Assembly (NCBI GenBank): GCA_947377285.1
Contig: CANCFT010000002.1
Location: 124,001-188,000 of the forward strand
Length of the DNA: 64,000 bases
Direction of reading: 5' to 3'
Source of the DNA: Bacteriovoracaceae bacterium
Lineage (GTDB): Bacteria; Bdellovibrionota; Bacteriovoracia; Bacteriovoracales; Bacteriovoracaceae
Part shown: positions 16,223-25,988 of the stretch, in pieces
How positions within the stretch are numbered: the stretch's first letter is position 1
How the letters are laid out: each line of letters begins with the position of its first letter
Notes under the pieces: generated by a model
Seen by the model: only the letters and a program-made list of their open reading frames with translations
What the model was told of the DNA's origin: nothing
The model's database searches: none
Made by a program: the position numbers and the translations under genes

Positions 16223-17788
16223 GTGAATATAATTGAAAAGAATAATGATCCCCTAAAAAATCATTCAAGTTTTGATTTAGAAAATAAAGAGTCGGCCCTA
16301 CTCGCTGCAATTGTTCAATACTCCGATGATGCAATTATTTCAAAAAACTTGAATGGAATTATTCAAAGTTGGAACGCAGCTGCTCAAAGACTTTTTGGAT
16401 ATCTTCCTGAAGATGTCATCGGAAAATCAATCACTATTTTAATCCCACCAGATAGATTAAAAGAAGAAGAAGAAATCATCAATCATATCAAAAAAGGAGA
16501 ACGTGTAGAACATTTTGAGACGAAGAGAGTAACAAAAGATTCACGGCTCTTAGATGTTTCAATATCTACCTCGCCAGTTATAGACAAATTTGGAATCATT
16601 ATAGGAGCCTCTAAAATAGTCCGAGACATTACAGATATCAAAATAAAACTTCGTGAAATTGAAGAAAGTCATGGATTAATTAAAGTAATTTTTGAAGAAT
16701 CTGTCCAATTTATGAGTATATTGTCACCTGAGGGAAATCTCATTAAATATAACACAACGGCTAAACAATATATTGGTGGAGATGAAATTAATCTTTTAAA
16801 TATTCCGTTTTGGCTAACTCCCTGGTGGACTCACTCCGAAGAAGTTAGAGAGAAAATTCACAATTCAATTTTAATGGCAAAACAAGGTCAATTTGTTCGT
16901 TTTGACATTAGCTTGAGAACGTTTGAAGGAAAAATTATCTTTTTAGATTTTTCTATAAAACCTGTAAAAGATAATAACGATAAAATACTTTTTCTCATTC
17001 CTGAAGGACGAGATATTACTGAAAGAAAAAGTATTGAGTTAGATTTAATTTCTGCAAAGGAATTTGCTGAAAGAGCAATTGTTATAAAATCTCGCTTTCT
17101 TGATATCGCTGCTCATGAACTCAGAACACCAGTAACATCATTTTCGCTCATAGTTCAACTCGCTCAAAAAAAACTAGATAAAGGGATCGCTGTAACTGCC
17201 GATACCCTATTAAGGCTTCGCTCACAATCTGAAAGAATTTCAAGATTAGTTGTAGATTTACTTGATGTTTCCCGACTTGAAAGAAACGCGATTAATTTAA
17301 AATTAGAATCAAGTGATATTCTTGTATTATTTAGTGATTATTTAATTGACTATAAAATCTTACGTCCCAACCGTGAAATAAATTTTGTAAAACCCAATCA
17401 TCAAATTTTCGTAAATATGGATTCAGTAAGGATTTTACAAGTTTTTTCTAATTTATTAGATAATGCCTGTAAATATACTCCTGATGACTCCCCCATTGAT
17501 ATTTCAATTCAAGAAAAACAAAGCACTGTCAGAGTATCAATTAAAGATTTTGGACCAGGAATTCCTCCAGAACAACAGAGGGAGCTTTTTTCGCCATTTA
17601 CCAGAGGCTCACTGGAACTAACGGGCCGATCTGGAGGTTTAGGATTAGGTCTCTATGTATCACGAATGATTATTGAACTTCATGGAGGTTCAATTGGCTT
17701 AGTTAGTCAAATAGGTAAAGGAAGTCTCTTTTATTTTGAAATTCCACTTGCACAGGAGACTCCGAATGTTAACTCCAGTTCAAAATAA
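16223..17788 (+). CDS. PAS-domain sensor histidine kinase (soluble)
   Basis: A 521-residue kinase without membrane segments or signal peptide. A PAS domain at about residues 28-145 (SDDAIISKNLNGIIQSWNAAAQRLFGY, ending VRDITDIK) is followed by a second PAS-like region (about 150-270, ending EGRDITERK), then the dimerisation/phosphoacceptor helix with His at residue 298 (AAHELRTP), and a HATPase_c domain with N, G1 and G2 boxes (NLLDNACKYTP, KDFGPGIP, GGLGLGLYV). The start is GTG 16223. It senses a cytoplasmic signal and would phosphorylate the receiver encoded by the next gene, whose start overlaps its end by 23 bases. Confidence 0.92.
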   Translation: MNIIEKNNDPLKNHSSFDLENKESALLAAIVQYSDDAIISKNLNGIIQSWNAAAQRLFGYLPEDVIGKSITILIPPDRLKEEEEIINHIKKGERVEHFETKRVTKDSRLLDVSISTSPVIDKFGIIIGASKIVRDITDIKIKLREIEESHGLIKVIFEESVQFMSILSPEGNLIKYNTTAKQYIGGDEINLLNIPFWLTPWWTHSEEVREKIHNSILMAKQGQFVRFDISLRTFEGKIIFLDFSIKPVKDNNDKILFLIPEGRDITERKSIELDLISAKEFAERAIVIKSRFLDIAAHELRTPVTSFSLIVQLAQKKLDKGIAVTADTLLRLRSQSERISRLVVDLLDVSRLERNAINLKLESSDILVLFSDYLIDYKILRPNREINFVKPNHQIFVNMDSVRILQVFSNLLDNACKYTPDDSPIDISIQEKQSTVRVSIKDFGPGIPPEQQRELFSPFTRGSLELTGRSGGLGLGLYVSRMIIELHGGSIGLVSQIGKGSLFYFEIPLAQETPNVNSSSK

Positions 17789-18146
17789 TCAAAAAACAAT
17801 TTTAATAATTGAAGATGAACTAGATATTTTAAATGTCCTACAAGATTTTCTCATTTCAGAAAACTATAGAGTTCTCTCCTCTCTCAATGGACTCGAAGCC
17901 TTAAAAATTCTAAAAAATGAACCTCCACCAAATCTTATTTTACTAGATATGAAAATGCCTGTTATGAATGGTTGGGAATTTTCCAAGGAATACCGAAAAC
18001 AATTTTCAAAAAGATCACCAATAGTTGTTATGACAGCAGCTGCAGAAGCACAAGATCGTGCTGCCGATATCCAGGCCAATAGTTGGATTGAAAAGCCATT
18101 TAATTTAGAGCCATTTTTAGAAAAAATTAAAAAATTTGAGATTTAA
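17766..18146 (+). CDS. Single-domain response regulator
   Basis: A 126-residue stand-alone receiver. The start at ATG 17766 is favoured by AGGAGA at 17753-17758; the longer frame reads back into the kinase. Receiver landmarks are the acidic pair (EDE, residues 16-18), phosphoacceptor D61 (LLDMKMPVMNG), a conserved Thr (VMTAAA) and Lys in IEKPFN. There is no output domain, so it works through protein contact or phosphorelay, CheY-like. It overlaps the upstream kinase by 23 bases and shares its stop with the convergent rhomboid gene (TTAA 18143-18146). Confidence 0.92.
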   Translation: MLTPVQNNQKTILIIEDELDILNVLQDFLISENYRVLSSLNGLEALKILKNEPPPNLILLDMKMPVMNGWEFSKEYRKQFSKRSPIVVMTAAAEAQDRAADIQANSWIEKPFNLEPFLEKIKKFEI

Positions 18147-18871
18147 GTTTGCGATCCAACTTCACTTCGGATTTCGTCTATGACATTTTCATTTTCAATT
18201 AAATCCAATTCAAAATTTTCATCTTCTAAAATTTCTTCGTAAACATCAAACTTCCTAAATGATTTTCTAAAAAGTATATAATAGAGACCACTACTAAAGA
18301 TCCCTAAAATATAACCTACAAAATGACTAAGATAACTGACATCTGATTGAAAAGTATCAGGAACAAATAAAACTGCAGAAATCCCTACAACTTTAATAAA
18401 ACTTTTTCCGTAAGAGTCTCGGCGATCAATTAAAAAGGCAAGAGTCATCCACGCGGCACCCATCCAATACACAACGCCTGAACATCCGATTAACCAAACT
18501 TGATTGGGCATAGTTTTTAAAACTAATAAATTAATGAGAGCTCCAGAAATAAAGCCAATGATGGGAAAAAAAGTGATTCCAAAATAACCTATTAAAAAAT
18601 AAGAAAATGGAATAAATAAAACTAAATTACTTAGAATATGCCCTAAATCTCCATGGGCCAAAAGGGTCGAAAAGACACGCCAATATTCTCTTTTTTGAAA
18701 GACCATTTGTGCAGATGCTGGCATCCAAACTTCTGCATGAAATTGTTGATTGAGATAGATTGAACTGCCGCTAAAGAGAATTAAAATTAAAAGCAATGTT
18801 GGGATTAAGCCATCATATCGCGGTTTTTTGGTTAAAAAATTTTCTTTCATTATAATGGTTTTATTATTCAT
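18143..18871 (-). CDS. Rhomboid-family intramembrane serine protease
   Basis: A 242-residue membrane protein with six or so helices. Rhomboid landmarks: WRVFSTLLAHGDLGHILSN (the H-x2-x-x-HxxxN-like helix 2 region), GCSGVVYWMGAAW with the catalytic Ser (GxSG), and SHFVGYILGIFSSG with the catalytic His of the Ser-His dyad in helix 6. An acidic C-terminal tail (EEILEDENFELDLIEN) is unusual. Rhomboids cut transmembrane substrates within the inner membrane; the substrate is not inferable. ATG 18871 is used, with 18850 possible, neither with a clear ribosome-binding site. It is divergent from the exported-protein gene at 18941. Confidence 0.85.
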   Translation of the reverse strand: MNNKTIIMKENFLTKKPRYDGLIPTLLLILILFSGSSIYLNQQFHAEVWMPASAQMVFQKREYWRVFSTLLAHGDLGHILSNLVLFIPFSYFLIGYFGITFFPIIGFISGALINLLVLKTMPNQVWLIGCSGVVYWMGAAWMTLAFLIDRRDSYGKSFIKVVGISAVLFVPDTFQSDVSYLSHFVGYILGIFSSGLYYILFRKSFRKFDVYEEILEDENFELDLIENENVIDEIRSEVGSQT

Positions 18872-18940
18872 GAAAGAAATATGGTATCCTTTTCATTCAT
18901 GACAAGTGCAAGGCAATAAATTTATTTTTTAGGAGTTCTT

Positions 18941-19795
18941 TTGCGTATTCTCTTTTTAATATGTTCCGCAACATTTCTTAATATAACTGTTTTGGCAGCT
19001 GATAATTGCGATCAAAGGCCTGAAACAGTTAAAATCCTGAACAAATTAGTCGAAATAGTCTATCTTAATAATCCTACAACATTACATATCCAACAATGGA
19101 CAAAAAGTGCACAAACTCCTCTTGATGGAAGTCCAAATAATGTCGATCAATTAAAATGGTGTCACTGCCTTTTTAATAAAAAAGCCGCTCGATTTGGAGT
19201 GAGCATAGCTGAAAAACTCAATGACTTAGATCCAAAACATCTAGAAAAATATGATCAATGGTTAAAATCTTTTCCAGAAAAGGAAGCTGGTCTTAACTCG
19301 GTTGCTATTAGTAGTCTAGAGGCCATTTGCTATAATGAAGCTTATATCAAAGTAAAAGATAAAGTTTCTACTCTCAACTCTTTCGATAAACTTATGACTT
19401 CTCCTTTTAAACCAGGAATTGGTATTGCAGGCTTAACGATTGGTGATCCGGCCTCAAAAATCATAGACCTACTAGGCCCGTGTTTATCTATCAAAAAAAG
19501 TAAAATATCTAATACATTCAACTATGGACCTACCTTCCTGGGTCTTGAATTAACGGCATCCCCAACTGGATTTTCAAGTTCCATCCGAAAAATTTCTCTG
19601 GGGACAAACTTTAAAGGTGAGATCGGTTATGGAATTCATTTTGGTGATTCAAGATTAGATATACAAAATAAAATGAAAAATGAAAAAGTAGAGAAGGCGA
19701 ATATCAAAGAAATCATATTCAAAAATGGTATGTTTTTTCACTTTGATCTTAAAACTTCAAAACTTGTTCAATTCGGACTTATGGCCAGGATTTAA
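18941..19795 (+). CDS. Exported Cys-containing protein of unknown family
   Basis: A TTG start (18941) with AGGAG at 18931-18935 leads into a signal peptide (RILFLICSATFLNITVLA) and a 265-residue mature protein. Mature cysteines (NCDQ, WCHC, AICY, GPCL) could form disulfides. The N-terminal half is helical and charged (KKAARFGVSIAEKLNDLD); the C-terminal third (from PGIGIAGLTIGD) looks like a repeated beta sheet with TIGDPASKIIDLLG and IHFGDSRLDIQNKM, a pair of SmpA/BamE-like loops. The Hsp70-like gene starts one base after its stop. No family recognised; periplasmic localisation is inferred. Confidence 0.65.
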   Translation: MRILFLICSATFLNITVLAADNCDQRPETVKILNKLVEIVYLNNPTTLHIQQWTKSAQTPLDGSPNNVDQLKWCHCLFNKKAARFGVSIAEKLNDLDPKHLEKYDQWLKSFPEKEAGLNSVAISSLEAICYNEAYIKVKDKVSTLNSFDKLMTSPFKPGIGIAGLTIGDPASKIIDLLGPCLSIKKSKISNTFNYGPTFLGLELTASPTGFSSSIRKISLGTNFKGEIGYGIHFGDSRLDIQNKMKNEKVEKANIKEIIFKNGMFFHFDLKTSKLVQFGLMARI

Positions 19796-19796
19796 C

Positions 19797-21059
19797 ATGT
19801 CGTATTACGCGGTTGATTTTGGAACCTCCAATTCATTACTTAATTATGTCTCTGAAGAAGGACATATCTCACCAATAACTCTCGATCGCGATGAAAGTTT
19901 TGTTTTAAGAACGCTTCTTTATTCGCCAGAACCAAATGTTTGGTTTTTTGGTAAAGAAGCCATCAAAGAATACGTCAACTATGATGGCGAGGGCCGATTT
20001 TTTCGTTCGATTAAAAAATTCCTTCCAGAAACTCAATATAATGGAACCATCGTTTTTAATAAAACAATGAATATATCTGAACTCGTAGGAACTTTCTTAA
20101 AAGAAATGCGATCAAGAGCAAATTTAATCACTAAAAAGAATGTAGAAAATATTGTCCTTGGAAGACCAGCCTTATACTCCTTAAACAAAGAAGAAGATCA
20201 ACTGGCACAAGATAGAATGCAAAAAGCATGTGAATTTGCTGGTTTTAAAAAAGTTATTTTTTGCCCTGAACCAATTGCTGCTGGACTCGATTTTAATTCT
20301 CAAACAAGTGGTGAAAAAATAGTCCTTATCGCTGATTTTGGTGGAGGAACATCTGACTTTACACTGATGAAAATTCATCCGGGGAAATACTCTCAAGATG
20401 ATATTTTGGGATTAAGTGGAATTTTTCTTGCTGGAGATGCTCTTGATGGTGAAATGATGAAAGATTTCATCGCTCCTCATTTTGGATCACGATTTGAATA
20501 TACTATCCCAGGGGGAAATAATATTCTGACCTTCCCTCGCCAACTTCTAAAAAAGATTTGTTCTCCCGCCCATATCACTCATTTAAGACAACGAGATACT
20601 TGGGAATTTCTTCAACATATTCAAAAATTTTCTTTGACACCAGAAGGGAATAAAAATATGAAACAACTTTTTACCTTGGTAGAATGCCAATTGGGATTTC
20701 CGGTCTTTAATGAAATAGAAAAAACAAAAATTCAACTTGGAAATCATCCGAGTTCACTCTTTTCATTTCAATATCCTGGAATAGATATAGAAGAAGAGAT
20801 ATTTTCACATCAGTTTGACTTAACTCTTACACCGGCAGTCACCGAAATTATGTCTACTATGATGGAAGTTTTCAAACAATCCGGACTTCAACTCTCTCAA
20901 GTGGATCAAGTCTGCTTGACCGGCGGAACTTCTCAACTTCCTAAAATCAGACAAGAACTAATTCAACTTTTCGGTCAGCAAAAAATTGTTGAGTACAATG
21001 TCTATCAATCTGTAGTCAATGGACTCGCTCAATATGCTAAAAACCTCATAGAACTATAA
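19797..21059 (+). CDS. Hsp70-family (YegD-like) ATPase without substrate-binding domain
   Basis: ATG 19797 is chosen because AGGA (19787-19790) precedes it; the upstream in-frame ORF start overlaps the previous gene. The 420 residues have the actin/Hsp70 nucleotide-binding motifs in order: phosphate-1 DFGTSNS, connect segment PEPIAAGLDF, phosphate-2 ADFGGGTSDF and adenosine motif CLTGGTSQLPKI. The protein ends soon after the ATPase domain, so the usual C-terminal beta substrate-binding domain and lid are missing, as in YegD. It is a cytoplasmic chaperone-like ATPase of unknown client. It is coupled to an exported-protein gene, a curious pairing. Confidence 0.85.
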   Translation: MSYYAVDFGTSNSLLNYVSEEGHISPITLDRDESFVLRTLLYSPEPNVWFFGKEAIKEYVNYDGEGRFFRSIKKFLPETQYNGTIVFNKTMNISELVGTFLKEMRSRANLITKKNVENIVLGRPALYSLNKEEDQLAQDRMQKACEFAGFKKVIFCPEPIAAGLDFNSQTSGEKIVLIADFGGGTSDFTLMKIHPGKYSQDDILGLSGIFLAGDALDGEMMKDFIAPHFGSRFEYTIPGGNNILTFPRQLLKKICSPAHITHLRQRDTWEFLQHIQKFSLTPEGNKNMKQLFTLVECQLGFPVFNEIEKTKIQLGNHPSSLFSFQYPGIDIEEEIFSHQFDLTLTPAVTEIMSTMMEVFKQSGLQLSQVDQVCLTGGTSQLPKIRQELIQLFGQQKIVEYNVYQSVVNGLAQYAKNLIEL

Positions 21060-21172
21060 AACACCTTTAAAAAACTATAAAAATTACATCATTCACTCGA
21101 CTGATCCTTTTTTTCAATCCATTCTAACAGACTTAATAGTTAGATTTTTGTCTTAGAATTAAGGGCTTAATT

Positions 21173-22516
21173 ATGCATAAAATTTTATTAGCTTTTACCA
21201 TACTCTTTACTCATACCGCACATGCTGACAATAAACTTTCGGTAGATGTATCAATTGATCAATTGACCTTTCAAAAACCGACCAAGGGTGTTGGTAAGGC
21301 CGGTGTTTTGATTTTCAAATCGGCCAATGTTAATAACAATGGAATTATCCTCAATATAAATAATGTAAATAATTATTTTGATTCTCAAATTTTTGTTAGA
21401 CCAACTTTCTTGGGATTTACTACTCAATTTGGAAATTATGGATTCTCACTTGAAGCAGATAGTATTATTAATTCTTTAAACCAGACTGAGCTAAAAAACT
21501 CGAAACTAGTCCTTGATGATAATCAACTCAACTTATCAGGAGAATTTTTTAGTTTTATTAATCCAGACTCAAGTGTCAAATTAAAAACTTTTCGATTGTA
21601 TTGCCAAAGTAGCCTATCATCGGCTTCTGCTGAAAATACCGTCGACGCTCCTTCAAATAATATGATGGAAAATTGTTTCCAATTCTTAACTCTAAACGGC
21701 AGTTTTGCACCTAATAATGAAGCGGCGATTCTTCAATATGAAGGTATAGATAAAACCAATGGTGATAAAAATTTCTTAGAAGCCAAGGTCAAAAGTTTTG
21801 ATTTAAGAAAAAATCAAATTAATGCAAATTTAATAAGTCTAAAAAGTGTCAGTAACGACACTTATACAATCAATGCCACGGACTTCAATTTAAATTGTGC
21901 CAAAGATGAAGATTTAAAAACACTCGATTTTGATAAAATCAAAAAAGCATGTTTAAATCAAATCAAAATAGCTCCTACTAAAGTTAATATTATAGACAAA
22001 TCTTCAAAATCTACTTTTAATCTTGATGTAAAAGATATGACTGTTAAAAATAAGATTGTTTATTTGGCCTTTAACAATGGCTCCCTAACTGACCTTAGCT
22101 CGACGACTTACCTAGATAAATTATTGCTCAATTGTAAAAAAGAAACAGACACTGATTTATTCGATTTAACTTCAGTACTAAGAGATTGCATTAGTTATTC
22201 GCGTTTTAACTTGCAAGAAGTTAAAAGCACTAAACCAGATCAAAAAGATAGCTCAATTAAAAATATTGCTTTTAGTTCAACTAATGGCGCAATGATAATT
22301 CAAGCCGAAGCCAAGCTTTTAGGTTTGAAAGCTCGCATAAGTATCTATGGCAATGTGGCCCTAAACGAATCAAAAAAACAATTAATCCTAACAGTTACTG
22401 ACACCAAACTCCCTTTAGGAATTAATTCAGTTAAACTATTGATGTATTTTCTAAAAAAGAATTTAATTTCTAAAGATATAACTATTATAAACAATATTAT
22501 TACAATCCAACTCTAG
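21173..22516 (+). CDS. Large exported beta-rich protein with three Cys-pair modules
   Basis: A 447-residue secreted protein with signal peptide (KILLAFTILFTHTAHA). It has exactly six cysteines, arranged as three pairs (144/168, 242/260, 321/339), each pair beginning after a strand such as FRLYC, FNLNC or LLLNC followed by an acidic segment. This indicates three repeated modules, each probably closed by one disulfide. The rest is Asn/Lys/Ser-rich beta strands. The C-terminus (LGINSVKLLMYFLKKNLISKDITIINNIITI) is not a barrel end. No family recognised. The second gene of its operon encodes a small exported protein. Confidence 0.65.
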   Translation: MHKILLAFTILFTHTAHADNKLSVDVSIDQLTFQKPTKGVGKAGVLIFKSANVNNNGIILNINNVNNYFDSQIFVRPTFLGFTTQFGNYGFSLEADSIINSLNQTELKNSKLVLDDNQLNLSGEFFSFINPDSSVKLKTFRLYCQSSLSSASAENTVDAPSNNMMENCFQFLTLNGSFAPNNEAAILQYEGIDKTNGDKNFLEAKVKSFDLRKNQINANLISLKSVSNDTYTINATDFNLNCAKDEDLKTLDFDKIKKACLNQIKIAPTKVNIIDKSSKSTFNLDVKDMTVKNKIVYLAFNNGSLTDLSSTTYLDKLLLNCKKETDTDLFDLTSVLRDCISYSRFNLQEVKSTKPDQKDSSIKNIAFSSTNGAMIIQAEAKLLGLKARISIYGNVALNESKKQLILTVTDTKLPLGINSVKLLMYFLKKNLISKDITIINNIITIQL

Positions 22517-22526
22517 GAGAATTATC

Positions 22527-22871
22527 ATGAAAAAAATATTATTCACACTAACACTTCTTCCAACATTAACTTTTGCTTCAGTTTATAATTGTAGTGGATC
22601 AGGATTTGTTATTGATGTGGCCGGCAATCCTCTTGAAATGAGAGTTGTTGGAAATGGTTTTAATACCATGGTACAAAACGTTCATGTTCAATCTAATTTT
22701 GACACTTTAATTTCAGGAAACACGGCAGTACCAGCAGCGACATTAAAATTAACAATCAAAGATTCAAGTTTTGGAAATCCAGGTGATAGTTTCAAGGCTA
22801 GTTTACAAATCTCTTCAGCTGCAGGCATTAAAGAATTTGCGGGTCTTCTCTGTGTGCGCGGAAACGAATAG
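22527..22871 (+). CDS. Small exported protein of unknown family
   Basis: A 114-residue protein with a signal peptide (KKILFTLTLLPTLTFA) and a beta-rich mature part of about 97 residues with two cysteines (YNCSG near the N-terminus and LLCVRG near the C-terminus), probably forming one disulfide. AGGAG lies eight bases before ATG 22527. It begins ten bases after the previous exported-protein gene, so both are probably co-transcribed and may act together outside the inner membrane. No family recognised. Confidence 0.65.
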   Translation: MKKILFTLTLLPTLTFASVYNCSGSGFVIDVAGNPLEMRVVGNGFNTMVQNVHVQSNFDTLISGNTAVPAATLKLTIKDSSFGNPGDSFKASLQISSAAGIKEFAGLLCVRGNE

Positions 22872-22882
22872 ATTGATTTTAA

Positions 22883-23761
22883 CTAAATTGAATGCCGAAT
22901 TTTAAAAATGGACTTAGGTAATTGTTTAATTAGATCAGTTGGGCGTAAACTCAACTGATCATTACCAGAATATTCCCAATCCCTTGCAGCACTCCCATGA
23001 AGAAATGAGCCTAGAAATGCAGCTTCGCTATTGTTTAAACCCTGGGCCAAAAAAGCAGTAATCATTCCTAACAATACATCCCCTGTTCCGGCCTTACTTA
23101 GTGCAGGTGTTCCTGTTTTTACTTCAAAGATTTTTTTCCTCTTTTTTTTCATCTGAGGACCTGCAATGAGCGTGCATGCCCCTTTTAACAAGACCGTACA
23201 TTGATACTGATCAACGGCCAGCTTAAGCGCTTTTTTGCGGTCATTTTTAACGTCAACCGAGCTGCAACCAAGTAGTCGGGCCAACTCCCCTTCATGTGGA
23301 GTTAAAATCCAATTTGTTGGGAGAGGATACATTTTATACTTTGCTAAAATCGATAATGCATCAGCATCGACGACAACTTTATAATTTGGATGTTTGATTA
23401 AGTAAGCAAGCATTTGTTTATTTTTCAGAGTAATGCCCAAACCTGGGCCTATACCAATGGCAAAATGGTCAAAGGCTTTAACTTTTGCCAGCAATTTCTT
23501 AAGCTCATTTAATTTTATTGGGTGCATGATAAAATCAGGGTATTCCAACCAAGGATGTACTACTAAATCAGTCATTAAATGGGTATAGCCTGCTCCCGAT
23601 TTTGTTGCCGCAAGGGCCGCCAATAAACCGGCCCCATAAAAGCCTAAACCTCCTCCAATAATCAAGGCAGTGCCAACTGTCGTTTTATTCGAGGATTTTC
23701 TTCTTTTTGGGAGTAGTGCCTTTACTTGTTGAATAGACATTTCACTTATTGGCCGCAACAT
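22883..23761 (-). CDS. nnrD: ADP/ATP-dependent NAD(P)H-hydrate dehydratase
   Basis: A 292-residue carbohydrate-kinase-fold protein. [27 protein letters not shown] near the N-terminus, [24 protein letters not shown] and the nucleotide/catalytic motif [20 protein letters not shown] are all diagnostic of NnrD (YjeF C-terminal domain). It dehydrates damaged NAD(P)HX back to NAD(P)H. The N-terminal epimerase half of the fused YjeF protein is absent; a separate NnrE gene may lie elsewhere. It overlaps the SEC-C gene by 16 bases and is convergent with the exported-protein operon. Confidence 0.88.
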   Translation of the reverse strand: MLRPISEMSIQQVKALLPKRRKSSNKTTVGTALIIGGGLGFYGAGLLAALAATKSGAGYTHLMTDLVVHPWLEYPDFIMHPIKLNELKKLLAKVKAFDHFAIGIGPGLGITLKNKQMLAYLIKHPNYKVVVDADALSILAKYKMYPLPTNWILTPHEGELARLLGCSSVDVKNDRKKALKLAVDQYQCTVLLKGACTLIAGPQMKKKRKKIFEVKTGTPALSKAGTGDVLLGMITAFLAQGLNNSEAAFLGSFLHGSAARDWEYSGNDQLSLRPTDLIKQLPKSIFKIRHSI

Positions 23762-23946
23762 TTTTTAAATTTTTTGAGACTCCCGCATGGGCATGGATCA
23801 TTTCGTCCTACTTTGGGAGCAACCCGAGTAATAGGTTTTAGAGATGAATGGTCATGGTCATGATTGCAGTTTGGGCCGTGGACATGAGCATGTGGTGCTT
23901 GTGAGTCATTTTTTTCTAATTGCGCTGTATTTTTTGATGAAGTCAT
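23746..23946 (-). CDS. SEC-C motif protein with His-rich linker
   Basis: A 66-residue protein whose C-terminus is a SEC-C zinc-binding motif ([17 protein letters not shown]), as at the end of SecA. The middle is a His/Asp-rich stretch ([16 protein letters not shown]) able to bind metal ions. AGGAG lies upstream of ATG 23946. It overlaps the start of nnrD by 16 bases, so the two are translated together. Short stand-alone SEC-C proteins may bind SecB, the ribosome or metals; role here unknown. Confidence 0.8.
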   Translation of the reverse strand: MTSSKNTAQLEKNDSQAPHAHVHGPNCNHDHDHSSLKPITRVAPKVGRNDPCPCGSLKKFKKCCGQ

Positions 23947-24137
23947 GAATTTCTCCTAAAACAAAATCGTTGACCAATTTTTAGCCTAAAAATCTAAAGA
24001 TTACTATAATGTACCTATAGCTTTGCTAAATAATTATTTAAAATCAGTATTAAACATATAAATATTTTTTTTATGTAGGGATTTTTTCAAAATCAGGATA
24101 GTTATTTAAATAAATTAATATTTTGGTCCAATAATAA

Positions 24138-25619
24138 ATGGAAACTAGCAAAAAAAAATTTCGCCCCATTAGAGCTAAATTAATATTAGCCGTAATCGTC
24201 GTTAGTACTCTACTAACAATTGTCATTATTTTCTTCAATATTTATGTCCAATATTCTAAAGATTTGCGCTCACTAGATGAAAAGATATTTCAAGTAAGAG
24301 AGTCTGCCATGCCATCTATTGCGCGGGTCGTATGGAATCTAGATATTCCTGCACTTGAAGTTCAAACTAATAGTATTGCCCAAATTAAAGACTTAGTTAA
24401 AGTTGTCGTAATAGATCCTAAAGGTCAGACTCTCGCGATAAAATACCACCCAAATCATTTAGAATTGAAATCTAGTCAGATTGAACTAATAAATAATAAT
24501 TTAAGAACCTATAAATTTCCACTTTACCACAGCGGTTTACCTGATGAGTTCATAGGAACAGTGGAAATAGTCGCGACAACAGTTTATATAAAAAATGAAA
24601 TCTTCAATCGTCAAATAATACTCGTGGCCGGCGAGATCATAAAAACACTTATATTATCGTTTCTAATTATATTAATTATTAATTATTATATTAATCATAA
24701 TTTAAATAAGATTATTGAATTCTTGAAGAGATTTAATCCTGATGCTAGTGTTATGGATCATCTCGATATAAATCGAAAAAGTAAAACTGCGGATGAAATG
24801 GATATACTTCAAAATGCCATCAATCAAATGATTTCACAAATTAGAATTCTCAATAAAGAAAAAGAGCAAATTATTTCTGACCAAGAAAAGAAAATTGAAA
24901 TCCAACAAATGGCCGCTATCAATAGTGCAAAAATGGCAGCTCTCGGTGAAATGGCCGGTGGAATTGCACATGAAATCAACAACCCATTAACTATCATTAA
25001 CACTCATGCATTAATAATGACGAAAACAATTGAAAAAGGAAATTTAGATCCAACACTTTTATTAAAGTCTTCTCGAAGCATTGCAAGTACAGTCGAAAGA
25101 ATTGGTACAATTATTCACGGTTTAAAAAATATTTCAAGAGATGTTTCGGCCGAACAAATAACCAAGAGTCCTTTCAAAAATATACTCGTGGATGTTATTG
25201 CATTATGTGAAGAAAAATTCAAACTAGCGGAGATAGAAATTCAATGTAATGTTTCATCCCCACAATTTGATGTTTCGTTAAATTGTTTTCAAGTTCAACT
25301 CTCTCAAGTCTTTCTCAATTTATTTAATAATTCATATGATGCCATCTTGAATCTAGAAACAAAATGGATAAGAATTGAGGCTAAAATTAACGGACCTTGG
25401 TACATTATACACTTTATCGATTCGGGTAATGGTATTCCTTTATCTATTCGAGATAAAATATTTCAACCATTTTTCACTAGCAAAGAAATAGGCAGTGGCA
25501 CAGGTTTAGGGCTCAGCCTAGTATATGGAATAATTAAAAACCATAAAGGTGAGATTTATTATGATAATCAATTTAAGAATACATGCTTTACCATTAAACT
25601 TCCAATTGAGGTCATGTAA
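24138..25619 (+). CDS. Membrane-bound sensor histidine kinase
   Basis: A 493-residue kinase. Two membrane helices (about 12-34 and 160-188) enclose a periplasmic sensor of some 125 residues (EKIFQVRESAMPSIARVVWNLD, typical of CHASE/GAPES-like sensors). A linker and coiled coil lead to the phosphoacceptor His at residue 278 (GGIAHEINNPL) and a HATPase_c domain (NLFNNSYDAI, DSGNGIP, GTGLGLSLV). The stop directly abuts the receiver gene (25620). Its partner is that receiver; the ligand is unknown. Confidence 0.92.
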   Translation: METSKKKFRPIRAKLILAVIVVSTLLTIVIIFFNIYVQYSKDLRSLDEKIFQVRESAMPSIARVVWNLDIPALEVQTNSIAQIKDLVKVVVIDPKGQTLAIKYHPNHLELKSSQIELINNNLRTYKFPLYHSGLPDEFIGTVEIVATTVYIKNEIFNRQIILVAGEIIKTLILSFLIILIINYYINHNLNKIIEFLKRFNPDASVMDHLDINRKSKTADEMDILQNAINQMISQIRILNKEKEQIISDQEKKIEIQQMAAINSAKMAALGEMAGGIAHEINNPLTIINTHALIMTKTIEKGNLDPTLLLKSSRSIASTVERIGTIIHGLKNISRDVSAEQITKSPFKNILVDVIALCEEKFKLAEIEIQCNVSSPQFDVSLNCFQVQLSQVFLNLFNNSYDAILNLETKWIRIEAKINGPWYIIHFIDSGNGIPLSIRDKIFQPFFTSKEIGSGTGLGLSLVYGIIKNHKGEIYYDNQFKNTCFTIKLPIEVM

Positions 25620-25988
25620 ATGAAACCCTTAGTTCTAGTTGTTGATGATGAAATAGGAGTACGAGAAGCCATTTCAATGTTCCTCGAAATTGAAGGAATC
25701 AATTCAATTTTGGCCAAAAGTGGTTCTGAAGCAATAAAACTAATCCAAGAGAATTCGGCCATTAATTTTGTGATAAGTGATGTTCGTATGCCTAACGGTG
25801 ACGGAATTTTTCTCATTAAAGAACTAAGAAAAATGAATAAAATAAAGCCTTATATTATTTTAATAAGCGGTCAGGCAGATATTTCAAGAGATGAAGCCAT
25901 TTTACTGGGAGCTCAAGAAATGTTTATTAAACCTCCAAATATGGATAAAATTATTTCTTTGATTTATAATATCCATCAAGACAGTTAA
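25620..25988 (+). CDS. Single-domain response regulator
   Basis: A 122-residue receiver with DDE near residue 10, phosphoacceptor D54 (ISDVRMPNGDG) and conserved Lys (IKPPNM). No output domain. It starts directly at the kinase stop, so the pair is one transcription unit. Its TAA stop shares four bases (TTAA 25985-25988) with the convergent gene. Confidence 0.92.
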   Translation: MKPLVLVVDDEIGVREAISMFLEIEGINSILAKSGSEAIKLIQENSAINFVISDVRMPNGDGIFLIKELRKMNKIKPYIILISGQADISRDEAILLGAQEMFIKPPNMDKIISLIYNIHQDS

